Positions 17,486-25,242 of a stretch of DNA of 64,000 bases are shown here, one piece after another. Both the position numbers and the translations under genes were made by a program. The stretch's first letter is position 1, and each line of letters begins with the position of its first letter. The stretch spans positions 310,001-374,000 of the forward strand of contig NZ_WUTW01000004.1 in NCBI RefSeq assembly GCF_009831215.1, written 5' to 3'. The notes under the pieces are model-generated. The model had not been told where the DNA came from, did no database searches, and saw only the letters and a list, made by a program, of their open reading frames with translations. This DNA is from Actinomadura rayongensis. Lineage in GTDB: Bacteria > Actinomycetota > Actinomycetes > Streptosporangiales > Streptosporangiaceae.

Positions 17486-18104
17486 GGTACTCGACGAGGA
17501 CGAGGTTGACGATCCAGCCGAGGGCCTGGCCGACGGGGATCGTGCCGTCGACCAGGGCCTGCCGCCCGCCGGCGGGGGTGCCCTCGATCGCCAGGCGGGC
17601 GAGCAGCAGAAACGGAACAAGGATCCGGGACGTGACGGCGAGGAACGTCAGCGCGTAGTTGCGGGTCATCCAGTCGCGGTGCGCGGCGTGGTCCCCGCGG
17701 CGGGCGGCGCGGACGGCGAGGAACGCCGTCACCGGCCAGAGCAGCGCCGGGATCGTGAGGCCGATCTGCGTGAGGAGCCGTCCCGACAGCAGCGCGACCG
17801 GGACGCCCGCCGCCGCCGACGGCAGCACCCCGGCGAACACGTAGCAGCGGCCGAGGACGCGGTGGACCCGGCGCCGCGCCCGCACGGCGGGCAGGAACTG
17901 GAGCGGGCCGAGGACGAGCGCGACGAACGCCGTGAAGATGTGCGTCACCAGCAGGGCGTAGTGGACGCCGTGCGCCTCGACCCGGCCGCCGTCCATGTCC
18001 AGCGTGGCGTAGGGGACGACCAGGACCGTCCCGACGACGACGGCCACGGCGAACAGCAGCAGCAGCCGGCGCGGGTTGCGCGGCCCCTCCACGGTGTGCG
18101 CCAA
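17424..18104 (-). CDS. DUF2306-like membrane protein
   Basis: A membrane protein of about 226 residues with roughly six helices, resembling the DUF2306 family. It has HYALLVTHIFTAFVALVLGP, LQFLPAVRARRRVHRVLGR and HRDWMTRNYALTFLAVTSRI; the His and Arg residues in these motifs recall heme- or quinone-binding membrane proteins. The family has no firm function. I place the start at the TTG at 18104, four bases after GGGAGG; GTG codons at 18134 and further in are alternatives. The basic, Pro-rich C-terminus overlaps the Nudix gene on the other strand. Confidence 0.75.
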   Translation of the reverse strand: MAHTVEGPRNPRRLLLLFAVAVVVGTVLVVPYATLDMDGGRVEAHGVHYALLVTHIFTAFVALVLGPLQFLPAVRARRRVHRVLGRCYVFAGVLPSAAAGVPVALLSGRLLTQIGLTIPALLWPVTAFLAVRAARRGDHAAHRDWMTRNYALTFLAVTSRILVPFLLLARLAIEGTPAGGRQALVDGTIPVGQALGWIVNLVLVEYLIRRRRAAAPAVPPSAPRPA

Positions 18105-18310
18105 CGGTCCTCCCAGGGTCGCGCGGCGGCGCACGGGACCGGGCCGCCGCTCCGGACGAGCGATCGGCCCTCATCGTCGGCGCACGACCCGCCCGTCCGC
18201 GTCCCCCACCGGGCGACACCCGCCCTAAGCCCCCGGGAGTACGCACCCCGTCCCCGCCTGCGCACAGCGCACGCCCGCATGACGCCCCGAGCCCGCCGGC
18301 GGCGCGGGGG

Positions 18311-18733
18311 TCAGTGGCGGCGGGTGAGGCTGTCCAGGACGAGGCTCGCGCCGATGCCGAGGAGCCAGGTGTCCTTGGCGATCGGGACGCCCTGTTCGGT
18401 CGGGCGGAGGCTGTTCTCGCGGCGCAGGCCGGGCGTCTTCAGGTACAGACCGACGAGGCCGCCCGCGAAGGCGGTGAGCGCCGCCCCCGCGACGAGCGAC
18501 GGGACGAACGGCAGGACGAGCGCGGCGCCGAGCGCGATCTCCGCCTGGGACAGCCGCCGGGTGAACTCCTCGGCGTCCATCTTCCCCAGGAACGGATAGG
18601 TCCCGGCGGCCATGCCGTGGATCCCGGCGGCGGTCTTCTCGTCGGCGCCGGACTTGCTCAGCCCGGAGTTGAGGATGAACGCCCCGGCGGCCAGCCGCGC
18701 GGGCATCTGGTGAAGCAGGGTCAGTTTCGCCAT
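18311..18733 (-). CDS. DoxX-family small membrane protein
   Basis: A 140-residue protein with four predicted helices. It has MPARLAAGAFILNSGLSK, a conserved charged loop (SKSGADEKTAAGIHGMAAGTYP) and LSQAEIALGAALVLPFVPSL. The layout is that of DoxX/DoxD-like membrane proteins. The function in actinobacteria is poorly known; some members act with thiol-redox systems. The start ATG at 18733 lies just downstream of rnpB, which is transcribed in the same direction. Confidence 0.75.
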   Translation of the reverse strand: MAKLTLLHQMPARLAAGAFILNSGLSKSGADEKTAAGIHGMAAGTYPFLGKMDAEEFTRRLSQAEIALGAALVLPFVPSLVAGAALTAFAGGLVGLYLKTPGLRRENSLRPTEQGVPIAKDTWLLGIGASLVLDSLTRRH

Positions 18734-18780
18734 GATGACCCGATTCCCCGGCCGACCCGGCCCAATCACCCAGGTGGGAC

Positions 18781-19173
18781 GGCGGACGAGTCGGCCTGTA
18801 AGCCGGGTTCTGTCCCCGCCTCGCGGCGGGTGACGGCCATCCATCTCGGGCCGCCGTTGCCGACGGCCTCCAGCGGTCTACCCGCAGGCTCGGGCGGGCC
18901 GCCCTCGAACGCCTGCGCGGAGAACTGGCGCTCTCCTTCTTGACCTTGCTCCGGGTGGGGTTTACCGAGCCGCCCACGTCACCGTGGGCGCTGGTGAGCT
19001 CTTACCTCACCGTTTCACCCTTACCACCGGCGCGCCGGTGGCGGTCTGCTTTCTGTGGCACTGTCCCGCGGGTCGCCCCGGGTCGGCGTTACCGACCACC
19101 CTGCCCTGTGGAGCCCGGACTTTCCTCGACGGGGATCGCTCCCCGACGCGACCGTCCGGCCGGCTCGTCCGCC
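18781..19173 (-). ncRNA. rnpB: RNase P RNA (bacterial type A)
   Basis: The catalytic RNA that trims tRNA 5' leaders. Read on the minus strand, the 5' end GGCGGACGAGCCGG pairs with the 3' end CCGACTCGTCCGCC to form helix P1. The typical 3' segment ACAGAACCCGGCTTACAGGC is present, as is the conserved GAGGAAAGTCCGGGCTCC-like block near the 5' end (complement of 19110-19130). The length of about 393 nt suits a GC-rich actinobacterium. Ends are set by P1 pairing and may be a few bases off. Confidence 0.93.
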
Positions 19174-19209
19174 GTACCCAGAGGATAGTGGACGCGGCAG
19201 GAATTCCGG

Positions 19210-20307
19210 TCAGCCGAGGTGGTGGGTGTCGTTGAAGGCGCGCAGGACCGCGGGCCCGTCGGCGTACCACTGGACGGACGACAGCGATGCCACGTCCAGG
19301 TGCATCCGGTAGAGCGCGTTCATCGGCGCGCCGAGCGCCCGCCGGACGAGCAGCTTGATCGGCGTCACGTGCGACACCACGAGCACAAGCTGCTCCCGGT
19401 GCCGCGCCGTCAGCTCGTCCAGCGCCGCGTCCACCCGCCGGGCGGCCTGCGCGAAGCTCTCCCCGCCGGGCGGGGCGACGGCGGGGTCGGCGAGCCAGGC
19501 CCGCAGCGCGTCCGGGTCGCGTTCGCCGACCTCGGCGAACGTCAGGCCCTCCCAGGCGCCGAAGTCGGTCTCGCGGAAGCCGGGCTCGACGCGGACGGGC
19601 GCGCCGGTCGCGGCGGCGACCTCCTCCGCCGTCGCCCGGCAGCGGACGAGCGGGGACGTGACGATCGCGTCGAGCCCGGCCGTCTTGAGGGCCCGCGCGG
19701 CGGCACGGGCCTGCGCGCGACCGTTCTCGGTGAGCGGGAAGTCGCCCGTCCCGGCGAAGCGGCGCTCCACCGACAGCGGCGTCTCGCCGTGCCGGAGCAG
19801 CAGCGTCGTCGTCGGCGCGGTCGTCGCCCCCGACCATCCCGGCGTCGCGGCGGGCGCGGGCGCGGCGCCCGAGCGCTCCCACTCCTCGCCGCGCGCGGCG
19901 GCGTCCATCGCCTCGTTGGCGAGCCGGTCGGCCGCCGCGTTGTCCGCCCGGGGCACCCAGCCGTACGCGACCGACCCGAGCGTCCCGGCGATCTCGCGGG
20001 CCTCCAGCGCCAGCGGGACCAGGTCCGGGTGCTTGACCTTCCAGCGGCCCGCCATCTGCTCCACGACGAGCTTGGAGTCCATCCGGACCTCGACGCGCGC
20101 CCCGGCGTCGATCGACGCCGCGAGCCGCAGCCCCTCGATCAGCCCCCGGTACTCGGCGACGTTGTTGGTGGCGTGCCCGATGGACCGGGCGTGCTCGGCC
20201 AGGACCTCGCCGGTCCGCGCGTCCCGGACGAGCGAGCCGTACCCGGCGGGCCCCGGGTTGCCCCGCGACCCGCCGTCGGCCTCGACGATCAGCGTCCGTC
20301 CGGTCAC
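19210..20307 (-). CDS. Bifunctional RNase HI / acid phosphatase
   Basis: A 365-residue fusion. The N-terminal RNase HI domain (residues 1-140) starts TLIVEADGGSRGNPGPAGYG. It carries the catalytic acids in EADGG, NNVAEYRGL, VRMDSKLVVEQM and RADNAAADRLANEAM. After a short linker comes a phosphoglycerate-mutase-like domain with LLLRHGETPLSVERRF, GLDAIVTSPLVRCRATAEE and LVVSHVTPIKLLVRRALG. This matches the mycobacterial Rv2228c-type enzyme, which removes RNA from RNA-DNA hybrids and has acid phosphatase or alpha-ribazole phosphatase activity. The GTG at 20307 overlaps the stop of the zinc-ribbon gene (GTGA). It is the third gene of the Nif3-C4-RNase H operon. Confidence 0.93.
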   Translation of the reverse strand: MTGRTLIVEADGGSRGNPGPAGYGSLVRDARTGEVLAEHARSIGHATNNVAEYRGLIEGLRLAASIDAGARVEVRMDSKLVVEQMAGRWKVKHPDLVPLALEAREIAGTLGSVAYGWVPRADNAAADRLANEAMDAAARGEEWERSGAAPAPAATPGWSGATTAPTTTLLLRHGETPLSVERRFAGTGDFPLTENGRAQARAAARALKTAGLDAIVTSPLVRCRATAEEVAAATGAPVRVEPGFRETDFGAWEGLTFAEVGERDPDALRAWLADPAVAPPGGESFAQAARRVDAALDELTARHREQLVLVVSHVTPIKLLVRRALGAPMNALYRMHLDVASLSSVQWYADGPAVLRAFNDTHHLG

Positions 20308-21047
20308 AGGCCCGACTCGGCCGTGCGGACGAGGATCCGGCGGCACTCCTCGCACCGGATCACCTCGTCCGGCGCGGCGGCGCGGATGCGGTTCAGGTCG
20401 ACCGTGTTGAGCGTGAGGCGGCACCCCTGGCACGACCCCCGGTGCAGGACGGCTGCGCCGACGCCGCCGAACTGGCCGCGCAGCTTCTCGTAAAGCGCGA
20501 GGAGATCGTCCGGAATATCCCCGGCGACGCCCTTGCGCGCGGCCGTCGTCAGCTCGACCTCCGAGTCGATCTTCTGCTGCGCCTCGTCGCGGCGCGCCTG
20601 GAGCGCGGTCAGCTCCTCCTCGGCCTTCTCCCGCTCGGCGCGCAGCGCGGCGACGCGGGCGTCGGCGGCCTCCCGGCGCTCCATGATCTCCAGCACGACC
20701 TCCTCCAGGTCGGACTGGCGGCGGTGCAGCGACTCGATCTCGGTCTGGAGGCCGCTCAGGTCCTTGGCGGACGTGATCTGCCCCGAGTCCAGCCGCTTCT
20801 GGTCCCGGTCGGCGCGGGCGCGGACCTGGTCCACGTCCTGCTCGGCCTTGCGCTGCTCGCGGTCCAGGTCGCCGACCTCGGTCTCGGCGGCGACGATCGC
20901 GTCGCGCAGCTCGGTGCGGCGGGCCTCCAGCCGCTCGATCTCGGCCAGCTCCGGCAGCGTGCGGCGGCGGTGGGCCAGCCGGTCCAGCGAGCCGTCCAGC
21001 TCCTGGAGGTCGATCAGGCGTTTCTGCGCGTCCGGTGCGGCTTTCAC
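20304..21047 (-). CDS. C4-type zinc-ribbon, coiled-coil protein
   Basis: A 247-residue protein. Residues 10-170 form a long antiparallel coiled coil (LIDLQELDGSLDRLAHRR; RREAADARVAALRAEREKAE). The C-terminus is a C4 zinc ribbon, with Cys pairs in HRGSCQGCRLTL and IRCEECRRILVR. The family is conserved beside Nif3-like and RNase HI genes in actinobacteria and may bind nucleic acid; the exact role is unclear. The GTG at 21047 has a GGAG site and overlaps the end of the Nif3 gene. Confidence 0.88.
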   Translation of the reverse strand: MKAAPDAQKRLIDLQELDGSLDRLAHRRRTLPELAEIERLEARRTELRDAIVAAETEVGDLDREQRKAEQDVDQVRARADRDQKRLDSGQITSAKDLSGLQTEIESLHRRQSDLEEVVLEIMERREAADARVAALRAEREKAEEELTALQARRDEAQQKIDSEVELTTAARKGVAGDIPDDLLALYEKLRGQFGGVGAAVLHRGSCQGCRLTLNTVDLNRIRAAAPDEVIRCEECRRILVRTAESGL

Positions 21048-21862
21048 TTCACTCCTTCGTCGTGCAGGCTCCACGCGTCGGTGACGAGCGTGGACACCCT
21101 GGTCTCCAGTGTGCCCGGACCGAGCCGCTCGGTGAGCCGCCGCTCGGCGTCCGCCAGCCAGGGCCACTCGGTCGCCCAGTGTGCTGCGTCCACGAGGGCG
21201 GGGCCGTCCTGTTCGGCGAATTCGGTCGCGGGATGGTGGCGGAGGTCGGCGGTGAGGTACACGTCGGCGCCGACGGCGCGGGCCGCACCGAGCAGGGAGT
21301 CGCCCGCGCCGCCGCAGACGGCGACGGTCGCGACCGTCCGGCCGGGATCGCCCGCCGCCCGGACGCCCCACGCCGTGGCGGGCAGGCCGCGCGCGACGGC
21401 GGCGGTGAACGCGGCGAGCGTGACGGGCTCGGCCAGGGTCCCGACGCGGCCGAGCCCCCGGCGCGGATCATCGGCGGACGGCACGAGCGGGCGCAGCTCC
21501 CCCGTCACCCCGACCGCGCGGGCCAGCGCGTCCGACACGCCGGGGTAAGCGACGTCGGCGTTCGTATGCGCGGTGAACAGCGCGACGCCGTTGCGGATCA
21601 GGGTGTGGACGGCCCGTCCCTTGGGCGTCGTCGCGGCCACCCCGGTGACCCCGCGCAGCAGCAGCGGATGGTGCGCCACAATCAGGTCGGCGTTCCACGC
21701 GACGGCCTCGGCCACGACCGCAGCCAACGGGTCCACGGCGAACAGCACGCGCCGGACGTCCTGGTCCGGATCGCCGGTGACGGGCCCGACCGCGTCCCAG
21801 GACTCGGCCCAGGCGGGCGGGTACAACTCGTCGAGGGCCGCGAAGACGTCGGAGAGGCGCAC
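21044..21862 (-). CDS. Nif3-like dinuclear metal centre protein
   Basis: A 272-residue member of the Nif3/YbgI/YqfO family, toroidal hexamers with a two-metal site. Metal-ligand motifs are present: WNADLIVAHHPLLLRG near the N-terminus, LFTAHTNADVAYPGVSDALA, and C-terminal DLRHHPATEFAEQ with LVDAAHWATEWPW. A GTP cyclohydrolase 1 type 2 label is common but unproven. I start at the GTG at 21862 (VRLSDVFAALDELYPPAWA); upstream in-frame sequence is Pro/Arg-rich and non-coding. It heads the operon with the zinc-ribbon and RNase HI/phosphatase genes, overlapping the next gene. Confidence 0.9.
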   Translation of the reverse strand: MRLSDVFAALDELYPPAWAESWDAVGPVTGDPDQDVRRVLFAVDPLAAVVAEAVAWNADLIVAHHPLLLRGVTGVAATTPKGRAVHTLIRNGVALFTAHTNADVAYPGVSDALARAVGVTGELRPLVPSADDPRRGLGRVGTLAEPVTLAAFTAAVARGLPATAWGVRAAGDPGRTVATVAVCGGAGDSLLGAARAVGADVYLTADLRHHPATEFAEQDGPALVDAAHWATEWPWLADAERRLTERLGPGTLETRVSTLVTDAWSLHDEGVK

Positions 21863-22074
21863 GACCGGCAGGCTACCGCCCGGCGGGGTGCCGCCGGAGC
21901 GGGCGGAGGTCGGCGCCGGGGGCCGCCGGCGGCTAGGGTGTGGAGGTCGCGGAGTCCCAGGTGAGCGCGTTCCGGCGCGCGGCCGGGGACGGCGCGGCAC
22001 GACCCGGGGCGGCTCCGCCGTCCGTCCGCCCGGTCGGCGGGATCAAAATGCCGGCTCATCGCGTTGGAGTGTGT

Positions 22075-22425
22075 GTGAAGTCACCTTTCCGCCGCCGCAG
22101 GCGCGTCAAGGGGCGCGCGGCCGTCAGGCGCGCGCCCGTGGAGCAGGAGACCGTCGACTGGCCCACCGAGGGCACCGGCAGGTCGTCGCTGATGGGCGCG
22201 ATCCGGGGCGACGGCGAGACCGGCGCCGGGTTCGGCGGCGGCATGTTCGAGGACCTCGCCTCCGCGTTCGAGGGCTCCCGCAAGGTCAAGCAGGAGGAGC
22301 AGGAGGCGCAGAAGGTGCGCCGGCAGGACGACCACCGCCAGGAGGGCGGGGGGCGCGACGACCTGGACTCGGGGCGGATCCGCATCCGGCGCGGGCCGGG
22401 CGGCGGTTCCGGCACGTCCGCCTGA
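22075..22425 (+). CDS. Small charged hypothetical protein
   Basis: A 116-residue hydrophilic protein. It has a basic N-terminus (VKSPFRRRRRVKGR), a middle with WPTEGTGRSSLMGAI and FGGGMFEDLASAFEGS, then a charged helix (KVKQEEQEAQKVRRQDD) and a Gly/Ser-rich tail. No membrane segment or known motif. The GTG at 22075 is chosen for GGAG five bases upstream; an ATG at 22048 is possible. It is divergent from the Nif3 gene and closely followed by another unknown gene. Confidence 0.55.
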   Translation: MKSPFRRRRRVKGRAAVRRAPVEQETVDWPTEGTGRSSLMGAIRGDGETGAGFGGGMFEDLASAFEGSRKVKQEEQEAQKVRRQDDHRQEGGGRDDLDSGRIRIRRGPGGGSGTSA

Positions 22426-22433
22426 TCTGTCCC

Positions 22434-22796
22434 GTGGGGGCCGAGGTACCGCCTGGATGGCCCGGCGAGGTGCGCCCGCCGGGCGCCGAGGGGTTCGAGG
22501 AGACGGCGCTGGCGTGGCTGCTGGAGATCGTCCCGCCCGAGTACCGGCGGTACGGGGTGCTGCGCCGGTATCCGGTCGCGCTCGCGCGGATGGCGCGCCA
22601 GCACGTCGCGGCGTCGGTGACGGCGGCGCGCGAGGGCTTCCGGTCGGCCCGGGTGGAGTTGAGCGCGACGGTGCCGCCGCACGGCGTCGAGGCCGTCTTG
22701 GACGCCTACCGGGCCGAGGGGACGCGGCTCGTGGCGCTGGCGGCGGCGGTCGAGCTGGTGGAGGCGGCGTTGCTGCGCGTCCCGCCGCGCGACTAG
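22434..22796 (+). CDS. Hypothetical protein
   Basis: A protein of about 120 residues, predicted mostly helical: FEETALAWLLEIVPPEYRRY, VLRRYPVALARMARQHVAA, VTAAREGFRSARVELSATVP and VLDAYRAEGTRLVALAAAVE. Codon usage looks genuine. The start is uncertain: the GTG at 22434 lacks a clear ribosome-binding site, and translational coupling to the gene ending at 22425 is likely. I recognise no family. It converges on the galactokinase-like gene, sharing four bases. Confidence 0.55.
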   Translation: MGAEVPPGWPGEVRPPGAEGFEETALAWLLEIVPPEYRRYGVLRRYPVALARMARQHVAASVTAAREGFRSARVELSATVPPHGVEAVLDAYRAEGTRLVALAAAVELVEAALLRVPPRD

Positions 22797-23719
22797 GACG
22801 GTGTGGCCAGGCGGAAGCGCGGCGCCCGGCCGAGACTTTCGGTGATGAGCGCGCGGACGCCCGGCACGGCCGTCAGCGGGACCAGCGCGACGACGCAGCG
22901 GCCGAGCGCCCGTCCGCCTAACGCCCCCGCCGCCCGCGCGGCGGCCAGCGCCTCGTCGGCGGCCCGCGAGCCCGGCAGGTGCGCCTCGGTGAGCAGCGGC
23001 CCGAGTTCGGCGACGTTCCCGGTGCGCAGCACGGCGGCGGCCCGGTCCACGACGCCGAGCGGCGCGGGCCCGGCGGGCGGCGCGGGCGCGTCCGGGCCGA
23101 GGTCGGCGATCAGCAGCCGCAGCCCGGCCGCCGCCAGATCGCACGGCAGGTGCCGGATCTCGCCGCCCGCGACGAACAGCGCGTGCGCCTCCCGCGCCCG
23201 CAGCGACGCCGTGTAGGACGGGTCGTGCGGACGGCGTCCCGGCCCGACCGGCGGCCCGTACAGGTCGCCGAGCGCGAGCGACACCGCGCACCGCGCCGCG
23301 CCGCCGTCCACCAGGCCGAGCGCCTCGGGCAGCTCCCGGTTCAGGACGATCCGCGCGGCGGGCGGCGGCACGGAGTGCGCGGTGAGCGCGGCGACGGCGG
23401 GCACCGCCCACGCGGGGACGGCCCCGGCCGCGACGGTCGCCGCGAGATGGTCGGGCCCGGTGGTGAAGCGGTCGGTGTGCCGGTTCGCCGAGGACAGGTC
23501 GACGCGGCCGTCGCGGGACCGTCCGGCCGCGACGACGGCGCCCCACGGCAGGGCGAGGGCGAGCGCGGCGCCGTCCGGGCCCGCGAGCAGCGTGCAGCCG
23601 CCGCGCACGTGCCGGACGGTCTGCGGCGCGCTCCCGTTGACGCGGCCGAACAGGTCGGCGGTCAGCCGGATCTCCGGCGGCGGGACCGGGTCGGCCGTGC
23701 CGGCGCCGGCGGCGGTCAC
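22793..23719 (-). CDS. Galactokinase-like (GHMP-fold) protein with degraded ATP and sugar sites
   Basis: A 308-residue protein that can be laid along galactokinase. FGRVNGSAPQTVRHVRGG corresponds to the signature GRVNLIGEHTDYNGG but lacks Glu, His and Asp. LPEALGLVDGGAARCAVSLA corresponds to the ATP-binding motif LPxGAGLSSSAAL, with the Ser triplet replaced by DGG. ALGGRALGRCVVALV corresponds to the third motif. KSxxL-like helices near AELGPLLTEAHLPGSRAADE match the GHMP C-terminal half. Catalysis as a sugar kinase is therefore doubtful. The GTG at 23719 overlaps the glycosyltransferase stop (GTGA), placing it last in the synthase operon. A binding or regulatory pseudokinase role is inference. 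Confidence 0.65.
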   Translation of the reverse strand: MTAAGAGTADPVPPPEIRLTADLFGRVNGSAPQTVRHVRGGCTLLAGPDGAALALALPWGAVVAAGRSRDGRVDLSSANRHTDRFTTGPDHLAATVAAGAVPAWAVPAVAALTAHSVPPPAARIVLNRELPEALGLVDGGAARCAVSLALGDLYGPPVGPGRRPHDPSYTASLRAREAHALFVAGGEIRHLPCDLAAAGLRLLIADLGPDAPAPPAGPAPLGVVDRAAAVLRTGNVAELGPLLTEAHLPGSRAADEALAAARAAGALGGRALGRCVVALVPLTAVPGVRALITESLGRAPRFRLATPS

Positions 23720-24954
23720 GTCAGCTTCTCCAGCCGGTCGGCTGCGGCGGCGGCCCCTCCCGCCGCGCGGAAGGAGTCGCGGACGCGGACGGCGGCGGCC
23801 CGGTAGGACGGGCCGGTGAGCACGTCGGCGAGCGCGGCGCGCAGCTCGGGGGCGGTGCACCGGCCGAACCGCACGGACCGTCCGGCGCCGCACGCCTCGA
23901 CCTGCCGGGCGACGACGGGCTGGTCGTCGCGGATCGGCGCGACGACCTGCGGCAGCCCGTGCGCCAGCGCCTCGGTGACCGTGGTGTGGCCGCCGTGCGA
24001 GACGACGGCCGCCACGTGCTCCAGCAGCGCCCGCTGCGGGACGTGCGGGAACACCAGGGCGTTCGGCGGCGGGTCGGGCAGTTGCGCGTCCGTCGCGACG
24101 ATGACGGCCTGGACGTCCATCCCGGCGACGGCGTCGGCGGCGGCCCGGTGGAACCGCGCGGCGGCCGGGCCGTCGGCGCCGCCGAGCGTGACGAGGACGA
24201 CGGGCCGTCCGTCCAGCCGGTCCAGCGGGAAGTCGCCGCGCGGCGGGCGGCCGAGCGCGGGGCCGACGAACGCGACGTGGTCCGGGAAGTAGGACACGTC
24301 CCCGAACAGCGCGGCGGTGCTGTAGACGAGCGCGAGGTGGTCGGAGAACCGCAGGTCGACGAGGTCCTCGATGCCGTTGTCGAGCTGGAACCCGCCGATC
24401 AGGTCGCGGATCCACTCCTCGACGAGCGGCAGCGCGGCGAGCGGCCGGGTGAACTCGGCCGAGGTGGACGCCGACGTCGCCCAGGGCAGCCCGCGCCGCC
24501 GCGCGGCGACCGGGGCGGCGAGGACGTGCTGGTCGGCGACGACGACGTCCGGGCGGAACCGGTCGATCGCGTTCTCGACGCCGGGCAGCATCGCGTGGCC
24601 GAGCGGGACGAGCAGGCGTTCCCATCGGAAGCGCAGCGCGGCGGGCCCGCGCAGGTCGCGGCCCTCGCGGCGGGCGGTGTCCAGGGCGGCGGTCCAGGCG
24701 GGGTCCTCGGCGTGGAAGACCCGCGACCCGCCGCGCAGCAGCGGTTCCAGCCGTCCGCGGTGCCCGGCCCACGCGACGCGGTGGCCGCGCGCGGCCAGCT
24801 CGTCGGCGACGGCGCGGGCGGGCGCGACGGCCCCGGCGACGGGCGGGACGGCGAACAGGAACCGGCGCCGCTCGGGCCCCTCGTCCTCGGGCGGGACGGG
24901 CGCGCTGCCCATGATCGTGTCCAGCGACGGCACCTGGACCCGGCGCGCCCTCAC
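23716..24954 (-). CDS. UGT/MGT-family glycosyltransferase
   Basis: A 412-residue GT-B glycosyltransferase (GT1-like). The N-terminal half begins FLFAVPPVAGAVAPARAVA and contains ARGHRVAWAGHRGRLEPLL. The C-terminal half holds LVTLGGADGP and the donor-binding motif VVSHGGHTTVTEALAHGLPQ, followed by APIRDDQPVVARQVEACGAG. These residues look intact, so a nucleotide-sugar donor is likely used on a lipid or polyketide acceptor. The GTG at 24954 overlaps the stop of the ACP gene (GTGA); an internal ATG (MGSAPVPPEDEG) is an alternative start. It sits between the ACP and the galactokinase-like gene, suggesting a glycosylated acyl product. Confidence 0.88.
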   Translation of the reverse strand: MRARRVQVPSLDTIMGSAPVPPEDEGPERRRFLFAVPPVAGAVAPARAVADELAARGHRVAWAGHRGRLEPLLRGGSRVFHAEDPAWTAALDTARREGRDLRGPAALRFRWERLLVPLGHAMLPGVENAIDRFRPDVVVADQHVLAAPVAARRRGLPWATSASTSAEFTRPLAALPLVEEWIRDLIGGFQLDNGIEDLVDLRFSDHLALVYSTAALFGDVSYFPDHVAFVGPALGRPPRGDFPLDRLDGRPVVLVTLGGADGPAAARFHRAAADAVAGMDVQAVIVATDAQLPDPPPNALVFPHVPQRALLEHVAAVVSHGGHTTVTEALAHGLPQVVAPIRDDQPVVARQVEACGAGRSVRFGRCTAPELRAALADVLTGPSYRAAAVRVRDSFRAAGGAAAAADRLEKLT

Positions 24955-25211
24955 CGCGTCCCCCCGTCGACGTACGCCGCCAGTTCGCCGACGGTCAGCC
25001 CGATCAGCGCGTCGATGTCCAGCGCGGCGAGCAGGCCCGGGACGTCCGCGCCGTAGCGTTCGCGCAGCTGCCCGGCGAGCGCGGCGAACTCGACGCTCTC
25101 CAGCGCGAGGTCGCCGAACAGGGCGGTGCCGGGTCCGATCCGGGCGGCGGCCCGCTCGCCGGCGATCCCGGCGAGCAGGCCGGTGATCTCGGCGACGGTG
25201 GTCGCGGTCAT
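24951..25211 (-). CDS. Free-standing acyl carrier protein
   Basis: An 86-residue acyl carrier protein. It has the four-helix pattern with the phosphopantetheine site in GDLALESVEFAALAGQL; the modified Ser is in LES (usual DSL). Flanking segments TVAEITGLLAGIAG and LIGLTVGELAAYVDGG also match. It starts at the ATG at 25211, 31 bp after the synthase stop, and overlaps the glycosyltransferase gene. The large synthase upstream ends after its KR-like domain without an ACP of its own, so this protein probably carries its acyl chain. Confidence 0.85.
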   Translation of the reverse strand: MTATTVAEITGLLAGIAGERAAARIGPGTALFGDLALESVEFAALAGQLRERYGADVPGLLAALDIDALIGLTVGELAAYVDGGTR

Positions 25212-25242
25212 GTGCTGTCCTCTCGGCGGGCACGGGTACGGG

